Part shown: piece after piece, positions 9,201 to 14,863 of the stretch
Numbering within the stretch: position 1 is the stretch's first letter
Layout: the number at the start of each line of letters is the position of its first letter
Assembly: GCA_964546145.1 (NCBI GenBank)
Contig: CAZJIU010000052.1
Coordinates: 1-16,238 of the forward strand
Direction of reading: 5' to 3'
DNA length: 16,238 nt
Source of the DNA: CAZAKO01 sp964546145
GTDB taxonomy: Bacteria; Fidelibacterota; UBA2242
Position numbers and translations under genes: made by a program
Notes under the pieces: model-generated
What the model was told of the DNA's origin: nothing
The model's database searches: none
Seen by the model: only the letters and a program-made list of their open reading frames with translations

Positions 9201-9495
9201 ACTTACTATTCCCCTGCCGTTTTTAAAGGACAAGCGCCTTGAAAACACCATCACTTTCACGATGAATTTCGACTACGGCTCGTCAATCACAAGAGCCTGT
9301 AAAGCCGAATCCACAAAATTTTCTGTGCAACAGGAAAATAGAAACTGGAAAATTGAACCGCGGGTGACCTATTCCTTCACTCAGAAAGTCACCGGCGGTA
9401 TTTTCTATTCTTACGGTGAAAGCTTCAATGCTCGCACCGGCAAACGGATTACCCGCAACGGCGGTTTTGACATTAACATTGCAATAAGTGGTTAA
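3268..9495 (+). CDS. sprA: SprA, outer-membrane translocon of the type IX secretion system
   Basis: A 2075-residue protein with a signal peptide (RWWKYIVRLILMLGFCVLRA, cleavage predicted before Q26). SprA forms the giant single-chain outer-membrane beta-barrel through which T9SS substrates exit; Bacteroidota versions are about 2400 residues, so this one is somewhat short. Diagnostic blocks are the SprA_N-type segment with QLNIEGKIGDRISILVDQ near 202, GQEDDIVQKIEAGNVALALP (237-256) and SGKNNGLFGLKA; then DPDGVGFIDDFESS (772-785) and GEVWIDELRLSEV (1355-1367). After about 1370 come amphipathic strands to the end. A Ser/Thr/Lys/Pro-rich segment (about 1711-1753) interrupts the barrel region and is probably a loop. 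GTG 3268 is chosen because an in-frame stop lies at 3253 and it yields a complete signal peptide; the Shine-Dalgarno is poor. The next gene starts 2 nt after the stop. Confidence 0.95.
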   Translation: MVTHYRWWKYIVRLILMLGFCVLRAQEEAPVAEGVAFPMRIDWLSARSSPIGIERPRGLSLLSPDYVTLNTNILKINFAGLKATHEIDATGNNLIFTNQMDGTDLLYPQGVSLSDYYALKIQNNLRFQLSDLCRKGYIAEKTAVRSEKLELIGADIAGQRVSLRVAGNVNINGRLQSQNQSQVRTGYRDTRSTTFIVDQKQQLNIEGKIGDRISILVDQDSERDFDFENNLRIIYTGQEDDIVQKIEAGNVALALPSTQFVTFSGKNNGLFGLKALLKLGALDITTIASVEKGKKEKLSVDGGAQKTEATIKDSDYRKNLYFFLDRDFRDKFYQGFHENGGVFVYDPNSVISNLEVYKSTTTEQAGCVYGYAYIDPNQQDADTNYIEQRFFMRMEPDRDYTYNLDLGFIRMSTMLQDNEILAVTYRVVNSQKQTLKAYGSWNRALTDTSDITLKLIKPQQMLPAHPCWDLEFKNVYYLGATGIDEQGFDLQIVYIHAKEGKVERDPLDGISFLQKFGLDMRDKNNSPNPDEIVDINPAILNLQAGELWIPYLRPFQVEQNDLSGTYNPNLDTIYSCTAMYNKNRTDYSAINEDSKFEIVYKYENRSSIINLGAMIIEGSESVQLGGETLTRGVDYTIDYFSGTLTLLRVDATNPDQKLDIKYERNQFFQLDKKTILGVRAQYDFGDNSFIGATALYFGQSVIDEKVDIGYEPMRNFVWDMNGKFSQNLPFLTRAINWLPLIKADQMSSLSFEGEIARVNPNPNTLSNEATGDPDGVGFIDDFESSKRITSPPIMQRYWSHSAAPPGRRENQRGFMFWYNPYGGVATKNIWPNKEVSTQAQNNITEIMVMVLDPQWSIEVADNACTPQEAWGGITYSFPSSYYDQSKSKYLEIWVRGKKGRLHVDLGQISEDVIPNRKLDTEDQPVGGFRNDLVDKGEDTGIDGQFDTDEYIITSRGTLHYGDDRLETVYKRNKEDPHSDNWKWSEGSTNYRYINGTENNYERDARGNIPNSEDLDRDYTVDLVNDYYTADFSLDDEVDNDFVAGRTQFENGRPTGWKLYRIPLTDFKKINPEGNITWQTIESCRLWFDGTADEDTVMIAKIEMVGNEWEVQGIATTEGRIYEKRENAFEISVINSEDNPDTYKAPKGVEGEYDRINEIRMKEQSLVLWFNGSEGIKPGEIAAAKKVLLEEASFITYRKMKLFINGHDIHSRTKYYQNKEKTPLQFFIRFGRGGQNPQYYEYRQSVYPGWDKKNYMEIDLDFVTSLKGYNSEIEFPDHEINPKQFRIIRNEKGEIIQRRWREVENGSYTGMEIIIYGEPAISRVQQLEIGLINQKYALDDYDQTTPLPRYDNTVFGEVWIDELRLSEVRRDPGVAYRTNMALDIAGVARLNISMSQQDADFHTVEQRPSLQPSGLNTNQNFSANGSFSLDKLTPASWGLRLPVSGSYTNHTGIPKYVPGTDILTGDSPPDSIMDLSKSYGFNTSISKRGSDYWLTKYTIDQLSLGFNAQWAERSNVMNKLINSENYQGNVSYRVPFGTNNYFQPFKWLQPVPLLGDKLGELHWYYTPNNLQFTANASENKSRTVSRTSNNITPSYDLNMSNTILAGYKMLENLSMNYSRTMQNNLNDLRYNKIAIIQDFNFGIPINIAESYNASFTPKIFSWFTPSLNYNANYNWSEQAHSQTPYIDQLSNQNRITGSFSLNPASIIKIFYSPKSEKQTTSAVTSEHSPRSGKGSTATQVPDETTSKEPAKSKEIPLLENLFSALGHIDPIQISGSQGISNRNNFRIGNPSLAYRMGLTYDPGIKVDTVLAGTNLDNVAISNDFSLRSGIKITNDIRSNLSFNQNSSWTEAQGINSRTFTRDYLTYKNKGKDGIPFPSYSISWSQVEKIWLLSKVFKKLSLDHGFSGKEAKNYRNGEVTNSSYQVYFQPLIGLTMQITADLNATARMSQGKTINNLTSGTEIVREKNINATLNYQKRGGLTIPLPFLKDKRLENTITFTMNFDYGSSITRACKAESTKFSVQQENRNWKIEPRVTYSFTQKVTGGIFYSYGESFNARTGKRITRNGGFDINIAISG

Positions 9496-9497
9496 TT

Positions 9498-10412
9498 ATG
9501 CGTATCAAATTTATTCTTAGCATTTTCCTCCTTACCTTCGCAGTATGCAGCCATCGCCAGGCTGAATTCAAGGGCAAAAAGGCTTTTGCCTACCTGACCG
9601 AGCAGTGTGAAATCGGTTATCGCAATCCCGGTTCCACCGGACACAACAAGGCTCTCCAATATTATCAACAGTTCTTCGCAACCATTGCCGACACCCTAAT
9701 CCTACAGACTTTTGAACAATTCATCCCCGTGGACAAGGTCACCTTTACCCTGACCAATGTCATTGCCGGCTTCAATCCTGCAGCCGACAATCCGCTGGTC
9801 ATTGGTGCTCATTGGGATACTCGACCCCGGGCTGACCACGATCCCCGACCGGCTAATCGGGGAAAACCTATTCTGGGTGCCAACGATGGTGCCAGCGGAG
9901 TTGCTGTCCTGATGCATCTGGGAGAATTAATCGCCCTGCGGCGTCCTCCAAGAGCGGTCTTTTTAGTTCTCTTCGATGGTGAAGATTATGGATATTCAGG
10001 CTCATTTGACTACTATTGTATGGGATCGGAGTACTTTGCCCGGCACCTCCCTGTCAGCCGACCTTCTGAAGCCATAGTTATTGACATGATCGGGGATAAG
10101 GAACTCAATATTCCAATCGAGCGTCATTCCTATCAAAGCCATCCAGAACTCGTGCAAATCATCTGGAATATTGCTAAAAACAGGGGGTTTACCGAATTCC
10201 AGCATCGCTTTGGTAGTCATATCTACGATGATCACATCATGTTAATCAAATATGCTGGCATCCCCTCAATTGATTTGATCGACTTCGAATATCCCAATCG
10301 CTACCAGAATTTCTGGCATACTACCATGGATACCCCGGATAAATGCTCTCCCCACAGTTTGGCGGTTGTCGGACAGGTGCTCTATGACTATATCTACTTA
10401 TCAAAAAAATAA
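9498..10412 (+). CDS. M28-family glutaminyl-peptide cyclotransferase-like enzyme
   Basis: A 304-residue exported zinc enzyme. The N-terminus (MRIKFILSIFLLTFAVCS) is a signal peptide; C17 could be lipidated, but the lipobox is poor. Metal and catalytic positions of the M28 fold are visible: HxD at H105/D107, GANDGASG with D130, FDGEDYG with E162/D163, D196 in DMIGD, DDH at 244-246 and WHT with H274. The block from GAHWDTRP through ADHDPRPANRGKPILGANDG, and the late DDH...WHTTMDTPDKCSP, match bacterial glutaminyl cyclases such as the Porphyromonas enzyme better than generic aminopeptidases. The expected reaction is cyclisation of N-terminal Gln to pyroglutamate on exported proteins after signal-peptide removal, in the periplasm. 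It sits 2 nt after sprA, and SprA itself has a predicted N-terminal Gln. An aminopeptidase activity cannot be ruled out from sequence. Confidence 0.86.
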   Translation: MRIKFILSIFLLTFAVCSHRQAEFKGKKAFAYLTEQCEIGYRNPGSTGHNKALQYYQQFFATIADTLILQTFEQFIPVDKVTFTLTNVIAGFNPAADNPLVIGAHWDTRPRADHDPRPANRGKPILGANDGASGVAVLMHLGELIALRRPPRAVFLVLFDGEDYGYSGSFDYYCMGSEYFARHLPVSRPSEAIVIDMIGDKELNIPIERHSYQSHPELVQIIWNIAKNRGFTEFQHRFGSHIYDDHIMLIKYAGIPSIDLIDFEYPNRYQNFWHTTMDTPDKCSPHSLAVVGQVLYDYIYLSKK

Positions 10413-10416
10413 AACA

Positions 10417-11256
10417 ATGAAAACCACTCCCCGAAAATGGCTCAAATATCGCTTTCTTAAAAATAGTTACGACTGGGAATCACTGATTGTTATGCTGCAC
10501 GAAATCGGTTGCCTGGGAGTAATCGAAGGTGAAAAGGAGCTCGAAGCCTTTTTCGAGCCAGCAAATCCCGACATTATTGCTACGGCAGTTCAAAACCTGG
10601 CTCTATCTTCTGGGTACCCTGCAAGCTCTTACGAATCAGAGTATATTGCCAATCAGGATTGGCATCTCAACTGGCAAAAATATTTTTCGACTATCCACCT
10701 TACCCCAAACATCGTCATCCATCCCTATTGGGAATCTTATACAGGAAGCGAAAAGGTTCAAATTGCAATTAAACCGGGCATGGCTTTTGGTACCGGCACT
10801 CATCCAACTACCCAAATGACTTTGCGGCTGCTTGAGCAATATCTGCACCCGGGTATGTCTGTTCTGGATGCTGGTTGTGGCAGTGGAATATTGACGATTG
10901 CCGCTATTCAATTGGGTGCCGAATTTATCGCAGCCTGGGACATTGATCCGGATATCGCAACCAATTTTCACGAAAATCTGGAACTAAACCGGATAAAAGA
11001 CCGTTTTAGTCTAAAAATTGGTGATGTTACCCAACTAAATACTTATCAATTTGACCTGATTTTGAGTAATATTGTGTTAAAATCAAATTTAGTCCTGTTA
11101 GCCAATATCCATAAACAAAAGGGAATCCCAACCTGTATTTTTTCCGGTATTCTGCAAGATGAGAGTGCTATGTTTAAGTCTAATGTGTTAAATTACCGTC
11201 TGTTTGTTCAGGAAGAGCTTAATCAAGAGGAATGGATTGCACTGGCAATTATCTAA
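10417..11256 (+). CDS. prmA: Ribosomal protein L11 methyltransferase
   Basis: A 279-residue cytoplasmic SAM-dependent methyltransferase that trimethylates ribosomal protein L11. The N-terminal substrate-recognition domain (about 1-100) is followed by the hallmark GMAFGTGTHPTTQM (121-134), the SAM-binding motif VLDAGCGSGILT (149-160), and LSNIV with N218 in place of the usual ANI(L); SGIL follows. Length is slightly under the usual 290-300. The start at ATG 10417, 4 nt after the preceding stop, gives the normal N-terminus; an in-frame start at 10366 would lie inside the upstream gene. No Shine-Dalgarno is visible in the A-rich leader, so translation may depend on coupling. Its presence inside a secretion cluster is unexpected for a housekeeping gene. 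The last 20 nt overlap the next gene. Confidence 0.95.
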   Translation: MKTTPRKWLKYRFLKNSYDWESLIVMLHEIGCLGVIEGEKELEAFFEPANPDIIATAVQNLALSSGYPASSYESEYIANQDWHLNWQKYFSTIHLTPNIVIHPYWESYTGSEKVQIAIKPGMAFGTGTHPTTQMTLRLLEQYLHPGMSVLDAGCGSGILTIAAIQLGAEFIAAWDIDPDIATNFHENLELNRIKDRFSLKIGDVTQLNTYQFDLILSNIVLKSNLVLLANIHKQKGIPTCIFSGILQDESAMFKSNVLNYRLFVQEELNQEEWIALAII

Positions 11257-12337
11257 AAAGAAAAAGAAACTTCTGCTAATTATCCCGGTGGCATTTATTG
11301 GTATTGCCTGCATTAGTCCAACCCAGGAAGAGGATTTACTAAGCGAACCAGTGATTACTTCCGTAGTTTTGAATTACTCGCAGCTGCATAAAACTCTCTT
11401 CATTGCCGCCGAGGTGATAGATCCCCAGGGCTGGAACAATATTGATTCGGTAACTTTCCAACTTTACCGCAAAGATTCGGTTTCCGTCACAACCGAGGAG
11501 CTTTTTCTGACAAGTTGCCTGGTAGATTCCGGCTTGCCCGATATCATCTGGAAAGATAACGTCTACTCCTACCTGGTTGATTCAACTGCCATGGCAAACA
11601 GTGAGGGATACTTCACGGTCAAGGTGCAGGCCTTTGATAAGGACGGGAATGCCAGCGAAATCGAGACCCAATCAGAGGTGGCAGAACCTAACAGTCCACC
11701 CGATCTATTTCCGATTGTTATTCCTGAAAGCTTTGAAAAAGGTGATACCTTGATCTTTAAGATTCGGGTAACCGATCCACAGGGCTCGGATGAGATCAGT
11801 TACGAGGGGGCCGTATCATATGTTGTCAAAAGACCCGATGGGGAATATTTCGCCGATCCAACATTCTATTTAAGTGATACCGGCACCAGAGGCGACGAGA
11901 TCAGCGGTGATGGAATCTACACAGTTCATCAGCCTTCCAATCGCAACAGCAAGTATCAGGGTCTGTTCTATTTTTATTTCACCGCCAAAGATGTTTACGG
12001 AGCAGTGAGTGATTCCCTGATCTGCCCCGTCAGAAATCCCGGCGTCACGCTCATCTCACCTAACCAGGCCGATACTCTCTATGCCGGAGAGACCTATCGC
12101 ATCGAATGGGAAAGCGCCTATATCAGCAATGTTATCCTCAAATACGCCAGCGATGCCCATCACACTTCACCCAGCTGGCAGACCATTGACACCGTCAAGG
12201 CAAGCGGGTACTACTATGATTGGACCGTGCCATCAAATGTATCTTCCAGTCACTGCAAAATTAAGATATACGACTCTGATTCCGAATACTCCAACCGGAT
12301 TGACTACAGCGATAACGAGTTTACGATTTTACCATGA
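11237..12337 (+). CDS. Putative lipoprotein with Ig-like domains and a KNH-like C-terminal domain
   Basis: A 366-residue exported protein of unknown function. A lysine-rich n-region (KKKKK, 7-11) and hydrophobic core lead to FIGIAC with C25 as the likely lipidated cysteine; Gly at -3 is not canonical. Two beta-rich Ig-like modules follow (about 40-150 and 155-268), the second with VTDPQGSDE and GDEISGDGIYTV. A C-terminal domain (269-364) begins LISPNQADTLYAGETYRIEW, resembling the Kre9/Knh1-type PF10342 domain of surface proteins. TTG 11237 is preferred because AAGAGG lies 6 nt upstream; an in-frame TTG at 11204 would lengthen the n-region. The start lies inside prmA, and the stop overlaps the next gene by 4 nt, suggesting translational coupling on both sides. 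Its place between prmA and the sorting-domain protein makes it a candidate T9SS accessory, but that is inference. Confidence 0.78.
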   Translation: MHWQLSKKKKKLLLIIPVAFIGIACISPTQEEDLLSEPVITSVVLNYSQLHKTLFIAAEVIDPQGWNNIDSVTFQLYRKDSVSVTTEELFLTSCLVDSGLPDIIWKDNVYSYLVDSTAMANSEGYFTVKVQAFDKDGNASEIETQSEVAEPNSPPDLFPIVIPESFEKGDTLIFKIRVTDPQGSDEISYEGAVSYVVKRPDGEYFADPTFYLSDTGTRGDEISGDGIYTVHQPSNRNSKYQGLFYFYFTAKDVYGAVSDSLICPVRNPGVTLISPNQADTLYAGETYRIEWESAYISNVILKYASDAHHTSPSWQTIDTVKASGYYYDWTVPSNVSSSHCKIKIYDSDSEYSNRIDYSDNEFTILP

Positions 12338-13926
12338 TAAAGATAATCCGCCACAATCTATTAATAATCCTGTTGATCACTTCTATTAATGGGCAGGTAT
12401 TCCGCTTAACCAAGCCCACTCTTGACAGCACTGATAATGTTTATGAAGGATTACCCAGTAATGGCGTTACCCAGATTGTACCTCAAGGAGATTCTCTAAT
12501 CTGGATTGCTACCGGCGGCGGTTTGTGCTGGACCACCAACTTTGGTGAGAGTTTCTGGCATTACGTCGGAAATAGTAATCTGCCTAGAGGAGGGATTTCG
12601 GCAATCGAGACCCTCGGTTCGGTGATTTGGGTCGCCGGAGTATTTGATTCTACCACCGACCTAGGCACTTTTCAGACGGGCGGGGGGCTTGCCTTCTCCA
12701 AAGATTATGGGGCAAGTTGGACCTTTGTACCCCAGCCAATTGATACAGTCCAGGGCGACTATAAGTATCAAGTCTGGAATGGCGATACCATCACATTTTT
12801 GGCAATCAAGACCCCGATAAACAATACCACCTGGGATATTGCTCTTGATATTGCTAATGGGGATACTGTTATCTATATAACCAGCTGGGCGGGTGGACTC
12901 CGTCGCAGCAAGGATTTTGGGGCTACCTGGGAAAGTATCCCCATGCCCAGTGACGATCTCGACATTTTACTCTGCAGCGATGAAATTGACTTTGTCATTA
13001 ATCCTCTGGATCCAGCCCAGAATGGCAACCATAATCATAAAGGATTCAGTGTTACTGCTTATGGTGGTGACACTCTCTGGGTTGGGACAGCCAACGGAGT
13101 CAATCTGGGTGTCATCGAGTCTGATGGTTGTATTCGCTGGCAGAAGTACAACGCCCAGAATTCCAATCTCTCTGGCAATTTCGTTATCGCTTTGGCCCGG
13201 CAGCACTGGAATGGTCGGGAAACCATCTGGGCTGGTGCATTGACTGCCGAGGGTGCTGGTGAAATCCGGGCAGCCTGCCAAACTAATGACGGTGGCCGTA
13301 CCTGGTACCGGACATTGGTCGGCGAACGCATCTATAATTTCACTTTCCAGGATTCGATTACCTATGCCTGTACCGAAAGAGGATTATTCAAATCTCGAGA
13401 TGGCGAAAACTGGGCGCTCTATAATCCTATCAACGACGAGGACAATAACGCCTACATTTTATCTCAGGATGTTTATGCCGCGGCTGTGGATATTCGCGAG
13501 GGGCAATCCATTTTATGGCTGGGCACTTCCGATGGTATTGCTAAAACTGCCTCCGATAGCGAAAATTGGGAAGTTTACCATCAATCTGTTTCGACTTCCT
13601 CCCCCGGTCAACCGGCGATTTATGCCTACCCAAATCCTTTTGTGCCAGCCCTACACAATGTATTGAATGGCGATGGCCATGTCCGGATTCAGTACTATCT
13701 CAATGAACCGGCTGTTATTCAGCTCGAGATTTATGACTTCGCAATGGACATAGTATACAAAAGTGAACCCCGCAGCATCACTCATCTGGGCGATAACAGC
13801 GAAATCTGGAATGGAAAAAATAAAGCGGGAAAACTGGTTGCCAATGGTACTTATTTCTGTAAACTGATTGAAAAAACTAATGATAATAAGAGATCTCACT
13901 GGACCAAATTAATTGTTGTTAAATAA
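12334..13926 (+). CDS. Beta-propeller protein with T9SS C-terminal sorting domain, possible PorZ-like
   Basis: A 530-residue secreted protein. The signal peptide is residues 1-20 (LLIILLITSING), giving Q21 as the mature N-terminus. The body carries Asp-box/BNR-like blade motifs: SKDYGASW (122-129), SKDFGATW (192-199), TNDGGRTW (317-324), plus weaker SRDGENW (354) and SDSENW (407), indicating one beta-propeller. Residues about 428-530 form a type A sorting domain: YPNPF (432-436), a strand block around IQLEIYD, NGTYFCKLI (504-512) and a terminal KLIVVK. The domain should direct T9SS export and surface attachment. PorZ of Porphyromonas is also a propeller protein with such a domain and works with PorU, PorV and PorQ; this gene is followed by PorV- and PorQ-like genes. 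PorZ has two propellers and is longer, so orthology is not claimed. A FlgD-like Ig fold is the main alternative reading of the C-terminus. Confidence 0.85.
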   Translation: MIKIIRHNLLIILLITSINGQVFRLTKPTLDSTDNVYEGLPSNGVTQIVPQGDSLIWIATGGGLCWTTNFGESFWHYVGNSNLPRGGISAIETLGSVIWVAGVFDSTTDLGTFQTGGGLAFSKDYGASWTFVPQPIDTVQGDYKYQVWNGDTITFLAIKTPINNTTWDIALDIANGDTVIYITSWAGGLRRSKDFGATWESIPMPSDDLDILLCSDEIDFVINPLDPAQNGNHNHKGFSVTAYGGDTLWVGTANGVNLGVIESDGCIRWQKYNAQNSNLSGNFVIALARQHWNGRETIWAGALTAEGAGEIRAACQTNDGGRTWYRTLVGERIYNFTFQDSITYACTERGLFKSRDGENWALYNPINDEDNNAYILSQDVYAAAVDIREGQSILWLGTSDGIAKTASDSENWEVYHQSVSTSSPGQPAIYAYPNPFVPALHNVLNGDGHVRIQYYLNEPAVIQLEIYDFAMDIVYKSEPRSITHLGDNSEIWNGKNKAGKLVANGTYFCKLIEKTNDNKRSHWTKLIVVK

Positions 13927-13932
13927 ACAGCC

Positions 13933-14853
13933 ATGTCTAATAAACTGTCTATAATTTTAATTTTCTCTACCCTTGTCTGCCTGGCTGAGACCGGCGACAA
14001 TGGCGGCTATGCCGGTTCTTTTCTCAGAATGGGTTTAGGCGCACGGTCGCTGGCAATGGGTAACAGCGGTGTGGCTGATTGCCAAAATGGTTTCGCCGTC
14101 TATTACAATCCCGCCGCCCTGCCTTATCTTGACGGTCGTAATCTGTCTTTGACTTACTACTTTCTTAGCTTAGATCGTCAACTACATTACGCCGGTCTGG
14201 CTTTCCCAATCCGACCAAATGCCGGAGTCGCTGTCGGTTGGATGCACGCCGGAGTAACCGATATTCAGGGGCGCGACTTCAACGGCGAGCCCGATGAAAT
14301 CTATGAAACTGGCGAAAATGCAATTTATCTATCTTTTGCCAATGCTTTTGGTCGTAGGATTGCCGTCGGATTAAATTTTAAAATCCTCACCAGCTCCATG
14401 GTGGACATCAAGGGCAGTGGACTCGGATTCGATGTGGGAATTATGTTTAAGCCTTTCGAGCGCATCACCCTGGGAATCCAGCTAAAAGATATTGGCGCCA
14501 GTTATACCTGGAATACACAAGAATTATTCGAGGAAAAAGGCGGAACCTACACTGACAATTTTCCCCAAATTCTTAAAATTGGCCTTGCTTACAAGCAGGC
14601 CGAGCTATTCACTTTCGCCGGTGATCTGGAAATATCGGATAAAAACGATTACCGGGCACACTTCGGGGGTGAGCTATTAGTAAGTGAACTTCTCTATCTG
14701 CGCTTGGGCATGGATAATATAAATCCGACATTCGGTGCTGGTCTGGCATACGGATTCATCAAAAATATTAATACCCAGATTGACTACAGCGTTCTTTTTG
14801 GAGTTGTCGGCGAAGGACCAACCCATGTGTTCTCGTGGGAATTTAAATTTTAG
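13933..14853 (+). CDS. porV: PorV-like outer-membrane beta-barrel of the T9SS (PorV/PorQ family)
   Basis: A 306-residue outer-membrane protein with a signal peptide (SIILIFSTLVCLA, cleavage likely before E19). The mature N-terminus has the family signature GSFLRMGLGARSLAMGNSGVAD (28-49) followed by FAVYYNPAALP (54-64), as in PorV and the FadL-type 14-strand barrels. The rest is alternating amphipathic strands, ending HVFSWEFKF with a terminal aromatic residue typical of barrel insertion signals. In Bacteroidota PorV binds the sorting domain of substrates at the SprA pore and shuttles them to the attachment complex. It starts 6 nt after the sorting-domain protein and has no evident Shine-Dalgarno. 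PorV is favoured over PorQ because of the full signature, but the two are hard to separate by eye. Confidence 0.87.
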   Translation: MSNKLSIILIFSTLVCLAETGDNGGYAGSFLRMGLGARSLAMGNSGVADCQNGFAVYYNPAALPYLDGRNLSLTYYFLSLDRQLHYAGLAFPIRPNAGVAVGWMHAGVTDIQGRDFNGEPDEIYETGENAIYLSFANAFGRRIAVGLNFKILTSSMVDIKGSGLGFDVGIMFKPFERITLGIQLKDIGASYTWNTQELFEEKGGTYTDNFPQILKIGLAYKQAELFTFAGDLEISDKNDYRAHFGGELLVSELLYLRLGMDNINPTFGAGLAYGFIKNINTQIDYSVLFGVVGEGPTHVFSWEFKF

Positions 14854-14863
14854 GCATTATCTA

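Noticed and set aside
11204..11236. Upstream TTG as the lipoprotein start
   Set aside because: It would add 11 residues before the lysine-rich n-region, whereas the TTG at 11237 has AAGAGG at a good spacing and gives a normal signal length.
13600..13926. C-terminus of the propeller protein as a plain FlgD-like Ig domain
   Set aside because: The YPNPF opening, NGTYF block and terminal KLIVVK at the very end, together with SprA and PorV-like neighbours, fit a type A sorting domain better, although the folds are related.
14735..14863. Extended N-terminus for the second PorV/PorQ-type barrel
   Set aside because: The extension overlaps the porV-like gene by over 100 nt and would bury the signal peptide that begins exactly at ATG 14864.
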